64,000 nucleotides of DNA from Globomyces pollinis-pini (Eukaryota; Chytridiomycota; Chytridiomycetes; Rhizophydiales; Globomycetaceae), in contig MU621125.1 in NCBI GenBank assembly GCA_025399215.1, positions 1 to 64,000 on the forward strand, in the 5' to 3' direction. A model generated the notes under the pieces. It saw nothing but the letters and a program-made list of their open reading frames with translations. It had not been told where the DNA came from and did not search any database. Both the position numbers and the translations under genes were made by a program. Positions 11,595-22,663 of this stretch are shown here, one piece after another (the stretch's first letter is position 1; every line of letters starts with the position of its first letter).

Positions 11595-11798
11595 TCATCC
11601 TTGTAACGGAATAGAAAAATCAGGATTTGTACCATTGTTACTTATGGTAAAATGAATATCAATGTATGTCATGATTTTGGTGGATGCTTTCTTTTGAGGC
11701 TGTCCGCCCCATTTACAAGTTCCCATATCGACATTACACAAGAGTGATTTGCATAATCCATCATGATTCATAATCAATCGGTACTCTTGTAAATGCAT
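11595..11798 (-). CDS. Small hypothetical protein
   Basis: A 67-residue open frame with ATG at 11798 and TGA at 11595. It contains spaced cysteines (GLCKSLLCNVDMGTCKWGG) and no membrane segment or signal peptide. No family recognised. It may be an exon of a larger gene or chance. The 11799-12267 interval upstream has an AT-rich stretch near 11885 but no other gene I can support. Confidence 0.25.
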   Translation of the reverse strand: MHLQEYRLIMNHDGLCKSLLCNVDMGTCKWGGQPQKKASTKIMTYIDIHFTISNNGTNPDFSIPLQG

Positions 11799-12267
11799 TG
11801 AACTCTTTCTTTCTCATGGAACTCAGTCATAGTGATACTATTATAAACAATATAAGGGTAGTAAAGTACTATTTTCATTACCTATATATAAAAAAAACAA
11901 TCGATCAATAGTTAATTATAGGAAACGTACATCATATATGATTCAACCATTACTCTTAGTTGTTGTGAAACTATGGAGGTGTTGTTTGTCAAACGTGCTC
12001 TAAACGTGTTGATGGTCTAATGTAGTACTCTAAAACTGTCATTTATTCATTATGATTTCGGTGTAATTAAATGACATTCATTATTACTCATCTTCATTTA
12101 AATAAACATCGTACCAATCAGGTTCGTGATTATGGTCAAGTTGTTCAACAATCCACCATTCTTGACTAATTAGTTGATACAGTCAATCCACTATACAATT
12201 AGTATCTGTTTTTGTTTGAATAACTTGTAAGAAAAGTTTGAAAAATTCAATCGAATTGACAACAAAA

Positions 12268-13191
12268 ATGCTGGATTTCAAATCATTATTGGAAACTCAA
12301 TCGTCTACCAAGTTTTCACCCTCATCCGAGAAATACATTGACGGGATCGATGGTGCTCGTATAGCCTATAGAGAGTATGCGCCCGTTGATAATCCAAAAG
12401 CAATTCTGCTCTTTTATCATACTTGTTCATTTCATAGTGCTACAGCAAGTATAATAGTATCTTTTTAATAATGTTTCCATGTAGATTATTTATTAGCTAC
12501 TTTACTTGCTCAACAATACGGAATTCTCACTATTACTCCAGATATTCGAGGTCATGGAATGTCGGGAGGAACAAGAGGTGGCTGTTCAAACGCATATCAA
12601 GTATGGGACGATATCACAATCTTTTTAGATATGATGGAGAAACGATTTGGAAACATACCAATGTTTTTAGGTGGTCATGGAACAGGTGCTGGAGTAGTTT
12701 TAAACTATTCCTACCATTTTAAAATTGAACAACGATTGCGTGGTTTGATTTTCATTGCTCCTGATTTTGGATTTCGAGTACGTATACTAAAACCAACAAC
12801 GTCACCTTTTGCAGTCATTAGTGGTCAATTCTTTGCTTTGAATGAAATGACCGGTGGGTTTATATTTGGAAACTCCACTGCCATTTATTTCACTATCCCT
12901 AAAGATATCCAAGAATCTGATCCAAGAATTGTGAGTTCCATCACTGTTAACATGGCCAATGCACTCGTACCCATCAATCCTCAACATCAATTGAAACGAT
13001 TGACTAAAATCCCTATTGGGTTTTGGATAAGTCAAGACGATGAACTGTTGGATCATTCTCTTGTAGCTGATTTCATGAACTCATTCTCTAACCATACATA
13101 CCCTGATTATCTGTTATCTGGAACTCACTTTACTGTACTATCAGTCGCTCATTTATCAGTTGGCCCATGGATTTTAAAAAGTTTGGAATAA
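12268..13191 (+). CDS. Alpha/beta-hydrolase (monoacylglycerol lipase-like) lacking nucleophile serine
   Basis: Exons 12268-12448 and 12485-13191 (36-nt intron) encode 295 residues of the S33/monoacylglycerol lipase type. Visible are an oxyanion-region motif (FYHTCSFHSA), PDIRGHGMSGG, the elbow position, an acidic QDDELLDHS near residue 248 and the late histidine in SGTHFTVL. At the nucleophile elbow the expected G-H-S-x-G reads GGHGTGAG, so the serine is replaced by glycine. The frame is intact and the fold otherwise conserved. The protein may be a non-catalytic relative, or use another residue; loss of hydrolase activity is inferred. Confidence 0.8.
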
Positions 13192-13456
13192 TTCATCTAT
13201 GATTTCAGTTTATTAATGTAATATAAATAGAATTCTAATAGAATAGAAATATACTGATATATAATTGAATCCACTCAAATTGAACAGTTACTATTAGTTT
13301 ATATGGGTTTACAAACGCTCTAATCTTATCATTTTCAATGTTATTGAAGTTCATATCCAATTTCGTTCACACCAATCTTATTTGTGAGAACCCTATCCGA
13401 TTCACACCGAAATGGATTAAATATAAAAGAAGAATCTGGAAAGTTAGATATCGAAA

Positions 13457-14993
13457 ATGGATAGAACTTGGCAATTCAAATACATTAGTATGGTATCAAT
13501 CCTATCGGTACTCTCAATCGGTATCGCTTTTCTAATCGTTGGATCCATTAGTTCGAAAGATACATTAAACCCTGAATACAATCCACCATTGACGTGTGAA
13601 TCGAATTCACTAATGTTGAACAAAACCTCCAAACTAGTATTGGCCCATTATATGGTATACTGTAGTAGATAATGATTAGATTCAATATATTGATATTGGG
13701 ATTGACGTGGAATCATACAAGAAAGAGATCCGAATGGCATCCAGATATGGTATCGATGGTTTTGCAGTCAACTGTGGAGCAGATTTTATGAATTATCGAC
13801 AACAACTGGACAACATCTTTACGGCTGCGGATCAGTTACTCAACGAAAATGTGATTTTCACCAATCAACCGTTTAAACTCACTTTGAGTCTTGATACCGG
13901 TATCTTCAAATACTAACAAGCTAGATCATTTTTTACAAGCAAAAAATCCAATCTTGGAAATGATAAAGTTTTATTCAATGTACCAAAATCGAAAATCGTA
14001 TTTGACAGATACAATGGGAATACCAATACTAACGACTTTCGGAGGTGATACTATCGATTGGACCACATTCAAACAAAACATTAAACGCGATATCAAACTA
14101 TATGTAAATTTATTTCGAATTCCAAAATCAACTGATCAATTAATTCCAATTGATGGGATTTTTTCTTGGCCACCACAAGGTGGATCCATTAACGATCCAA
14201 TAGCACCTAAAATGCAACAAATATCAAAATTGAATAATAAATCTTACATGACTTGTAAATTCGATTTATTAATAGTAGATATTACACCAGCTTTTTATTC
14301 ACATCAACCATTCAAAAACCAAGCATTCCATGAATACAACATCTATAAAAATTGGCGTTCCGTAATCAAATCACAACCTGATATCATTGAACTTGTTACT
14401 TGGGTAAAAATGATTCATTGATATTTAGAATGATTTTACAGAATCCACCTATTTTTTTGATCCAATACCAAATCAAAGTCAATCTATTACCTTACATCCT
14501 TTTGTAATGAATGTCAATGGACGGTCACATACCGCCTTTCTGCAATTATCCTTTTACTTTATACATGAATACAAATTTGGTCGTCAACCTTGTGTACAGG
14601 TATAGAGTTGGTGGTTAATGGTAGGAAGATTTATTATTTTATTGGTATCGAACCCATTTTGTGGATTCTGTAGCCAGTAACGATGCAATACCAAAACCTA
14701 CATTTGATGTTGGTCTTCCAGTCGATCCCATGACTGATACCATCTATCTATGTTTATGGTCCATGAAGGATACTGGTACAGTAACTGTACACACAGGTAG
14801 TTCGTCATCATCATTTGTACTGGTTCAGGGTTGGAATTATTTTGAAACTAGTCCTTTTCAAGTTGGATTTCCAAAAATTGTTTGGGAACGTGATGGTCAC
14901 ATTGTTATTGAATCTAAAGGTTCCATTGAAATTATTGATACACCCGTTGTTTATGATTTCAATTATCATTCCATGTACGTTACCTCAAAGTGA
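13457..14993 (+). CDS. GH71 alpha-1,3-glucanase-like protein with N-terminal signal anchor
   Basis: Five exons (13457-13654, 13680-13899, 13925-14403, 14429-14599, 14625-14993) encode 478 residues. All four introns are exactly 25 nt. A hydrophobic segment at residues 12-31 acts as signal peptide or membrane anchor. GH71 blocks follow: LVLAHYMIQY, EIRMASRYGIDGFAVNCG, LTTFGGD and ELVTWNDFTEST (a hallmark of the family), then FYWYRTHF. The C-terminal 130 residues form a beta-rich domain. GH71 enzymes cut alpha-1,3-glucan of fungal walls. Target may be the cell's own wall or other fungi; the sequence does not say. Converges on the DUF1003 gene with 118 bp between stops. Confidence 0.85.
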
Positions 14994-15111
14994 TTTGTAT
15001 TTCAGAAATACAAAATATAATCAGTTTCATTCGTATCAATCTCTTGTCAAAATATTCTAAACGTATCTTTGATCAAAGACCAAAAGTATTTGAATTGACA
15101 GTCATACTTTA

Positions 15112-16751
15112 TTAAGTGCGGATAGGATCAAGAGCAGCTTGCCAACCAATACGAATATTACTCTTAAACATCACAACCGTAGGTCCAACAATATCCATCT
15201 GAATATCAAATGTGTGAAATTGTCCAACAGTTTCTGTACGTACTGTACTTTCCAAACTCATCCATCTTTCATTTTCAATGATTTCCAATAGATAATCTTT
15301 GAAATTAAAATCTTGGTTGATTTCTTTGTATTCTAGAATATCTGGAATGGTTTCGGAATAAGTGGTAGCACTCATTTGATTGAGTTTAAAACCACTGGGA
15401 ATATGTAAGACGGCAGCGAGAGTGGATGGGATATAGGAAATGGATATTTCTCCGAAATGCTCTTTCCACAATTGATTGACACGTTCAGGTCTTTTAATGG
15501 CAAATGTTGGTTTGAACCTCAGGTTAGGTGATATAACAATACCTTGGTGGGAAACTTCCATTGGCTATTTTTTTTAAAACTCCATCCAGGATCACTTGTA
15601 CACTTTCGATTTTACCAGTCGCAACTAGATTTTTGGAATTGAAATCGTTTCTCAAGGATACATTTGATTCGCCAGTGAATATATCATCCAAAGAGGCACA
15701 TAAATTAGGGAATGATAATTTAAAGTTGACTTTAGTTAATCGATTGGTAGATGTAATGATATCAACATGACCGATATTGCCGACAAAATTGTCTCCGTCT
15801 TCATGCCAATGAGTAAACAATAATTCATCTCCTTCTTTGGAGATATTGAAATAATTTCGTAGAAGAAGGTTGGTGAATCCATCCGGTTGTGATTCAGCAC
15901 TCCAAAAATTCCGATGGGTAGGTTCATAACTTTGACCTCCAACTGCTTGATTCAACAACTGAATCTGAATTTCTTGAATTTCTAGTAGTCTCTTCCATTG
16001 ATAAGAGATCAAATGATCAAGCTTAGCATCAATATGTCGTGTTTGATTGTCATTTCGTAAAATTGATTTACTGATATAGTTGTTTTGGTTACGATCCACC
16101 GCTGCTTGACGATTCTGTGACATCATAATCACTGGTGCTTGAGTAGCAGCAATCATAGATAGGAATAAGTTAAGAAGGGTGAATGGATATACATCCCAAG
16201 CACTATTAAACTTTTCCAGGAATGTATTTAAACTATCATCAACATTTAAACAATTTTTACATTGCCCAAGATAATATAAATCCCAAGAGTGCGAATAAAA
16301 AATTCCATGACCCACCAAAGCTTGCAACTACATCTGCTGCGCGGTCAGCAAAACTTCTTGTTCTTTCGAATTGTGCTATTATTAACAATCTTTTCATACC
16401 TTGCCAATCATCCTCTGCCAATTCATAATCTTTTAAATTTTGCATTGCATCATCTTGAAATTTAGAAAACTCTGCTAAATCTTCTACCAATAATTCATCT
16501 ACTCTATCATGTAATACTTTTTTTAGGTGAATTAGACAAATTGAAGTATTTTTAGATATTTCTAAACTAGGATGAAATTGACGTAATCCAGTGATATATC
16601 TTGGTTTGATTCCTGAAACCGGTATTAGATTATTTGAGTTTCCACAGATATTACAAGTGGGTTGTTTTAGTGAATTTATAGACTTGTTGTCAGTAGATTT
16701 CCTTAAGGTATTTGTTAATATCATCGGGTCAAAACTCTGGTTGGAACTCAT
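15112..16751 (-). CDS. DUF1003 membrane protein with large C-terminal extension
   Basis: Exons 16751-16261, 16232-15543 and 15517-15112 (introns 28 and 25 nt) encode 528 residues. Residues 30-250 match DUF1003: CNICGNSNNLIP, SFADRAADVVASFGGSWNF, a membrane segment, DVYPFTLLNLFLSMIAATQA, PVIMMSQNRQAAVDRNQ, then YQWKRLLEIQEIQIQLL. This family is mostly bacterial, so bacterial origin is plausible. The remaining 280 residues are not recognised. They are beta-rich and share no obvious domain with bacterial members. Function unknown. The fungal mini-introns show it has been resident for some time. Confidence 0.8.
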
Positions 16752-16842
16752 TTTTGTTTTTAAAATAAACAATTTCTCACGTTCATCAAACTCTTCTTTT
16801 TTTTCTTTTTTTTTTTCTTTTTGTTTTTAACATTGGGTTCAA

Positions 16843-17578
16843 ATGGGTAAAGTCAAACAAACAAAAAAGTTCGCATTGGTGAAGAGAATGATTTCAAACA
16901 AAGATGCTCGATTGTAAGAATAATTGGGAATTCATCATCATAGAAAAGAGAATATAAAGAAAGGTGAAAATAGTAAACCAAAGGAAAAGGATCAATTAGT
17001 TCGTCATATGTAATCACAAAATTAATCTCTTATTGTTAGACCTCAAGTAGCCTCTTCGTTGTTTTTCCAGCATAACGAAGCATTAAAACCTCCTTATCAA
17101 GTCATTGTCGATACCAATTTCATCAACTTTTCAATTCAAAACAAATTGGAATTAGTTAAAGGAATGATGGATTGTTTATATGCGAAATGCATTCCATGTA
17201 TCACTGATTGTGTCATGGCCGAATTGGAGAAAATGGGGGAAAAATATAGAATTGCATTAAAGTAAACTCGATACAAAACATATTCATATCATAGAGTTGC
17301 GAGAGATCCGCGTTTTGAAAGATTACCATGTTCTCATAAAGGTACATATGCGGATGACTGTATCGTCAATCGAATACTTCAAGTAAATATACTACCAATT
17401 GACATTTAGCATAAATGCTATATTGTGGCTACTTGTGATCGAGATTTAAAAAGAAGGATTCGAAAGGTACCGGGTGTACCAATTATGGTAAATGGATTTT
17501 TATTTAACCGTGTAGTACATCTCTTCTCGTAAATATGCCATTGAACGATTACCTGAAGTAAGTTTCCCAAGACATTAA
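16843..17578 (+). CDS. FCF1: rRNA-processing PIN-domain protein Fcf1/Utp24
   Basis: Six exons (16843-16913, 16944-17009, 17040-17261, 17295-17382, 17410-17487, 17516-17578) encode 195 residues, very close to the usual length. Nearly every family block is present: the N-terminal KTxKFAxVKRMI pattern, [20 protein letters not shown] with the first PIN aspartate, [38 protein letters not shown] and VPGVPIMYISS. Fcf1 is the nuclease of the small-subunit processome that cuts pre-18S rRNA. The last exon end is ambiguous: a possible 27-nt intron at 17558-17584 would change only the final few residues. Confidence 0.93.
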
Positions 17579-17599
17579 TGGTAGATTCCAATTTCTTGA

Positions 17600-18060
17600 A
17601 TATCTCAATATTCGTAGTGTTTTTTTAAATTTCTAATGGAACCTAATGTGGTTTAATAAAGTAAAAGTGAAATCAGTATTGGTGTTGGAAGTGTATGTAC
17701 AGTTTCGACAGACTCTGAGAAGGATCAAGCAAAGTACACAGCAGATTGATTGGTCACCACAATTTATACCTCCATTCATCTACTGTATATAGTGTTCGTT
17801 AATTGGATCAATATATGTGGTGGTATTATATACTCTCGATATAGTATATTTGAAAGAAAATCATCAGGTACTTCCAAAATATCTATGGACAGTCGAGATT
17901 TTTACAACATAATGTTAAATGGTTCATAGTTGATTTCCTGATTATTTAATACTTCGTATTAGTGATAACATGATGGCCTCCTTATAAACTTCAATCCAAA
18001 CAAGAAACTATTCAGTTGAATTCGTAAAGTTTTTTACTTTTTGGATCAAAGACAACCTAT
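17600..18060 (+). other. Possible unassigned exons between FCF1 and METTL25
   Basis: Plus-strand frames open at about 17652-17785 and about 17843-17910 have protein-like composition (for example LRRIKQSTQQIDWSPQF and ENHQVLPKYLWTVEIF). I could not join them or find a start, and recognise no family. They could be a small gene, a relic, or chance. Confidence 0.2.
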
Positions 18061-18068
18061 TAAATTCC

Positions 18069-19700
18069 ATGACCACTATCATAGACGGAAATAATGAAAT
18101 GGACTGTAGGGCCTATGCTCAAGAATTAATCAAATTCATTGACCAGTCACATTGGTTACTACATGTACTTAAACTTCAATAATTTAACCAATATTCTTAG
18201 GGTCATAATGTTGATTTCTATTTGGATGGATTTTTTGAGAAGCTACCAGCAGAGTGGAATTCATTATTAGATTATTCAATGGAAGAATTAGTTCAGTTAG
18301 GATGTTATGGTACAAAGAAACCCATCTTACAGTTTAGGCACTCTACGTCTGGACGCATCTGAATCATTACGAAAGTTTGTAACTAATTCAAAACAGTTAC
18401 CATTAAATAGAAAACCAACTTCAGATGTGGAACATTACAATGTGATTCAAAGTTCCTCATCTCTTCATCATTTGGTTCAACTTGGGATGAATCCCAAAAA
18501 AGTGGCAGAAGTACAATCATTAAGTTCATTGATTGCACACTATTGTGAAAAATTCAATATCAATACAATTATTGATATGGGATCTGGTCAAGGGTATCTT
18601 GATGCTGCATTAGCCTTTCATTACCATCTTAATGTGATCGGAGTGGATGATAACACAGTGCAAACTTGGTATGAATGATAGTTGAATTTAATTGCTAGTG
18701 GTGCAATTTGTAATTTACAGAAAATGGAAAAGTATTTCTTCAAAAACTATGACTCTAATTTGTTTGGTTGCTTATTTCATATCAATTCACGAATCACAAT
18801 TAATGAATCATTATCAGATATATTGAAAAGAATTGATGTTAACTTGAGTGATACGATATTTGATAATCTTGATCAGAAACCTACAAGATACGGTCAGGAG
18901 AAGGGCAAATCCAATTTGGAGAAACTTAAACTATTACAATCACAAGACACCAGTGATTGGCTTTTATGTGGATTACATACATGTGGAGACCTTGCAGTTT
19001 CAATGATTAAACAATTCATTCACAGTGATGCAAAAGTAATGATCAATGTGGGATGCTGCTATAACATGATCACGGAACCCGAACTAGACAATAATCCAAC
19101 AAATAGAGAAAGTCTGGATGTCCGTCATGTAAGAATCAACATATTTATTTTTAGTTTGGATACCCATTATCACAGTTTGTGAGAGACCAAGGATTATACC
19201 TTGGGTCATCATCGCGAATGACAGCGTGTCAGGCAATCTGTCGATGGTCAGACGATCCATCATCTATAGAAAATTTTAAAAAGAATGCCTGGAGAGCAAT
19301 GCTTCAGGTAGTCTTGGTAGAAAGCGGTTGTGTATCGCAGCAAGAGGCATCTAAAACCGTGCTAGGAAAACTTGGCAAAGGAGCTTTCAAAGAAGGATTC
19401 GTAACATATGTTGAAAAGGCGTTACAAAAATTAAAGATACAATATCCTGGAGAAAAAATTAGTGAATCTTTAGTTCATCAAGTGGAAGAGCAATACAGTA
19501 GTCGAATGAAGGAAGTGGCCATAATATGGACGTTAAGATCTTTGCTATCAGAATGCATTGAAAGTTTAATATTGGTAGATAGAGTGCTTTACGTGAAAGA
19601 GAACCAGCCAAACACGTCAATATCCCTTATACCTATCTTTGATCATCAAACATCACCTCGAAACATGGCATTGATCTGTACTAAAGAACTGCAAGTATGA
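18069..19700 (+). CDS. METTL25: METTL25/METTL25B-type methyltransferase-like protein
   Basis: Five exons (18069-18164, 18201-18309, 18338-18668, 18699-19128, 19155-19700) encode 503 residues. The SAM-binding motif IIDMGSGQGYLDAALA is preceded by the family's MNPKKVAEVQSLSSLI helix and followed by VDDNTVQTCGA. Later come LLCGLHTCGDLAVSMI, VMINVGCCYNMITEPE and RMTACQAICRW, in family order. METTL25 has been linked to methylarginine/histidine-type modification in other eukaryotes, but the substrate here is unknown. Intron 2 position (18310-18337) is inferred from frame shift only; the others also fit conserved motifs. Confidence 0.85.
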
Positions 19701-19876
19701 ATATTAAATAAATTAGACCAGATAATGAAATTCAAGTTCCAAAACCTTTTGTGTCTCAACAAAGTCACAGTAATAGTCCATTTATTATTTCATCAGTTCA
19801 GTAACTTGAATAATTAACGTGTACTTAAATACATCAACATGAGAGTACGATTCCCTCTGTTTCCAAACTGCCAATT

Positions 19877-19980
19877 GTATCCATAGACCGAAACAGTCAT
19901 AAATGAAACTTCCGTTACTTTTGAGTTCCACAAATGCTTTTTTTTACACAACGCCTCAGAATCTGTTGATTATAAGAAGC
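19877..19980 (+). promoter_or_regulatory. Conserved upstream block of LtrA-like copy 2
   Basis: The 100 bp shown here, ending about 50 bp before the start codon, match 22518-22612 upstream of copy 3: a shared gtatccataga start, GAAACTT.CGTTA, AGTTCCA, a T-rich run, ACA.AACGCC and GATTATAA. Flanking intergenic DNA is far less alike. It is probably the core promoter and leader. The rest of 19701-20032 shows no gene. Confidence 0.6.
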
Positions 19981-20032
19981 CTAACGATTGTGGAAAAATA
20001 TTTAAAACATTCGGAATTTTAGAAAGTCACGG

Positions 20033-22097
20033 ATGGCAGAGACTAATCAAACTGTTGCTGTTGAAGTTAATGGAGAGCCTGTAGAAGATGCTGTACTTTG
20101 TACAGTAGCAAATGGGTGCAATATAAGAACTAAATTTAAATTACATCATATTATTATCAGAGTAGTAAAGGATATTCAAGCATTTGTGCAGGCAAAGGAA
20201 GGGGAACGTGTGGTCTTGATTGGATCAGAGCAACATATACTTGCCATATCTGGAGCAATTGATGAAATTACTGGACGTATTCTGGAATTAGAAGAAAAGT
20301 TAAAGAATGCTTCTCCAGAAAAACATGATCATATTCAATCAAAATTAAACAAATTACTCAAACTCAAGTCTGAACGATTATATGAACTAGCTTTTATCAA
20401 AGAAAATTGTAAACCTGATGATGATCAAGCTACCGGAGAGTTGGATGAGCAAGAAACAGCAGACGATGCTGATGGAATTCCTTTAGATGATAGCACATAT
20501 GATGGAGAAGTAATTACTTCCTACTAATGTATAGACTAGAACTTCCGAAACCGAAGAAGAGGAAGTTGTTGTTCATTTTACAGTGGAAGAGTTTGGACAA
20601 ACAAATTTAAAGCTTATTGAATTACCACACCAGGACAACAAGTTGTTCACAACTCCAGTGTTACGCCAGTACTTTATCAACCGAATCTTGCATCGAGAGA
20701 AAGATCATCACAAAGTCAGTTGGTTGGAATTGTTTATAGATTTGATCTATGTTGGTGGTATTGCCAAATCAGGTTAAGTGACTTTTAAACTAACAGTATC
20801 AGGAAAATTATTTGCAGCCAACTACAATGCACAGGGATGTATTGAATACTCACTAGCGTTGACTACTTTGATCATGTATTGGAGAAGTGGGACATATTTG
20901 AATAACAGAATCAAGCATGAAGATCTCACCAGAAAGGTAAATAATTGGTTTAACTCATTTCTAGCTGTTCACTATTATTCAAATTGCAGTATTGATTCTG
21001 ATATGTATCACTCAAAGCCATGCTTTTGACCTTGATTATAAGAGTAACACAGGAGATATTTTGGTTGGCGCATATATCGTTGGTTCCATGCTGCATGACA
21101 TCTACTATATATTTGGTGGTTTGTTTGCATTCACATTCGTTCGATATTCGACTGTAATTCTTGGACTTGTTAATTGGATTTGTATGATACCATTATTTAT
21201 TTTTCTTGGATTCCCAGCTAATGGTACTTATGAGCGGGATGCACTGAGAAAGTCAATTTGGGGTACTGGATTACTGATGCAAATCCTACTTACCCCAATC
21301 GTTTATGTTTCCTTTGCGAGCATTAAAGCAATTGCAGAGTCGCAATACGGAATAGGAAGAATGGCCATCAGTAATTTTATCTATACTAACAATGATTAGA
21401 CATTGAACATATATCAGAACGTAATGGATTGTTGATTGTTATCGTCTTGGGAGAGGTGGTAGTTGGTCTATTAAATGATTTTTCTATGGATTTGCCACCA
21501 ATGATTTTATTGTATCAATTACTCAGCTTCATCACCGCATTAAATCTCTTCTTTATGTATTTCCGTGTCGAAACAGCAAAACATGTCCAACATGCGATGC
21601 GAAGAAGTGCTGTCACTGGTTTTCTTTGGAGCATTATTCATATCCCTCTGGCTATCAGCATAGTGGGAATGGGAATAGGTATTTACCGACTTGTGAGTCA
21701 AATCGCTTTGCCAGTTGATTCTAAATATGAAAAGTTGTACATGACTCGTGCTGGTGGAACAGTTGAAGCGGACAAAATACAGCATCAATTTTTTTATTGT
21801 ATCAGTTTCACGGTTTATTATATATGTATTGGACTTCTTGGACTATCTCATAATGATATTGACAATCGAGATGGAACGAAACATACCTATAAAGCCAAAA
21901 TTCCAATCTTATCACGAGTCATCTTTCGAATAGTGATTGCCATTGGTTGGGCGGTACTGTCTGTGGTTCTTGAAATGAAGGCAGGTCCATGGATCATATT
22001 AGGAACTTGCGTTACATTGTTTACGTTTGGATTTGAAGAATATGCTCGAATTGTGTACCGAAAAAGAAAAGCGATTGAGGAAGCAAAGAAAGTTTAA
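20033..22097 (+). CDS. LtrA-like multi-pass membrane protein, copy 2
   Basis: Five exons (20033-20509, 20535-20772, 20803-20936, 20965-21370, 21400-22097) encode 650 residues; introns are 25, 30, 28 and 29 nt. Residues 1-165 are a soluble region of unknown type with a predicted helical hairpin. From about residue 210 the protein matches the bacterial low-temperature-requirement A (LtrA) family: HREKDHHKVSWLELFIDLIY, then about ten membrane segments including LLIVIVLGEVVVGLLNDFS and FFMYFRVETAKHVQHA. LtrA has no settled function. The charged C-terminus (RKRKAIEEAKKV) is probably cytosolic. Copy 3 follows head to tail 566 bp downstream; copy 1 lies inverted at the window start. Confidence 0.85.
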
Positions 22098-22517
22098 TAT
22101 ATTCAAGTTGATCATAGTTTTTATTTGTATCGTGGTAGTATTTTAGTAACTTCGAGATAGAGATTGGTTTCGTTGCATTTTGAGATTGGTTTAGTTGCAT
22201 TTCGTTTTAAATTGAAAAGGTTCACAACTGACAGTTGATTTGATATTACATGTATTAAATGTGTCTGAAACGCGAAAGAGTTAATTTGAATATTCCTATT
22301 AATTTTTGCACTATAGTTACTAAAGATAATTTCGTTATATAAAAGTGTTTAATCACCAGATTATCTAAAGAAAATACAATCTAAAGCAACGAAGATAACC
22401 TGGTCAGTAAACGTTCTATCGTTCAAGATATCACCAATTCAAACGCGACCATATTAACATAGAGTTTATTATCAGACATCATTCTTAGTTGCGCCTCAGT
22501 TCTATATATCTCTTTAT

Positions 22518-22612
22518 GTGTATCCATAGACTAAAATAGCAACGTGAAACTTGCGTTAACCTTCAGTTCCATTTTTTTACAGAACGCCCTAAAAATGGAA
22601 GATTATAAAACG
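22518..22612 (+). promoter_or_regulatory. Conserved upstream block of LtrA-like copy 3
   Basis: Counterpart of the block at 19877-19980, placed at the same distance (about 50 bp) before the start codon of copy 3. The remaining part of the 22098-22663 gap contains no gene I can support. Confidence 0.6.
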
Positions 22613-22663
22613 TACTTCAATGACCTGAATGCTTGAATTTTTGGAGTTTTTGTAGAGCAATAG

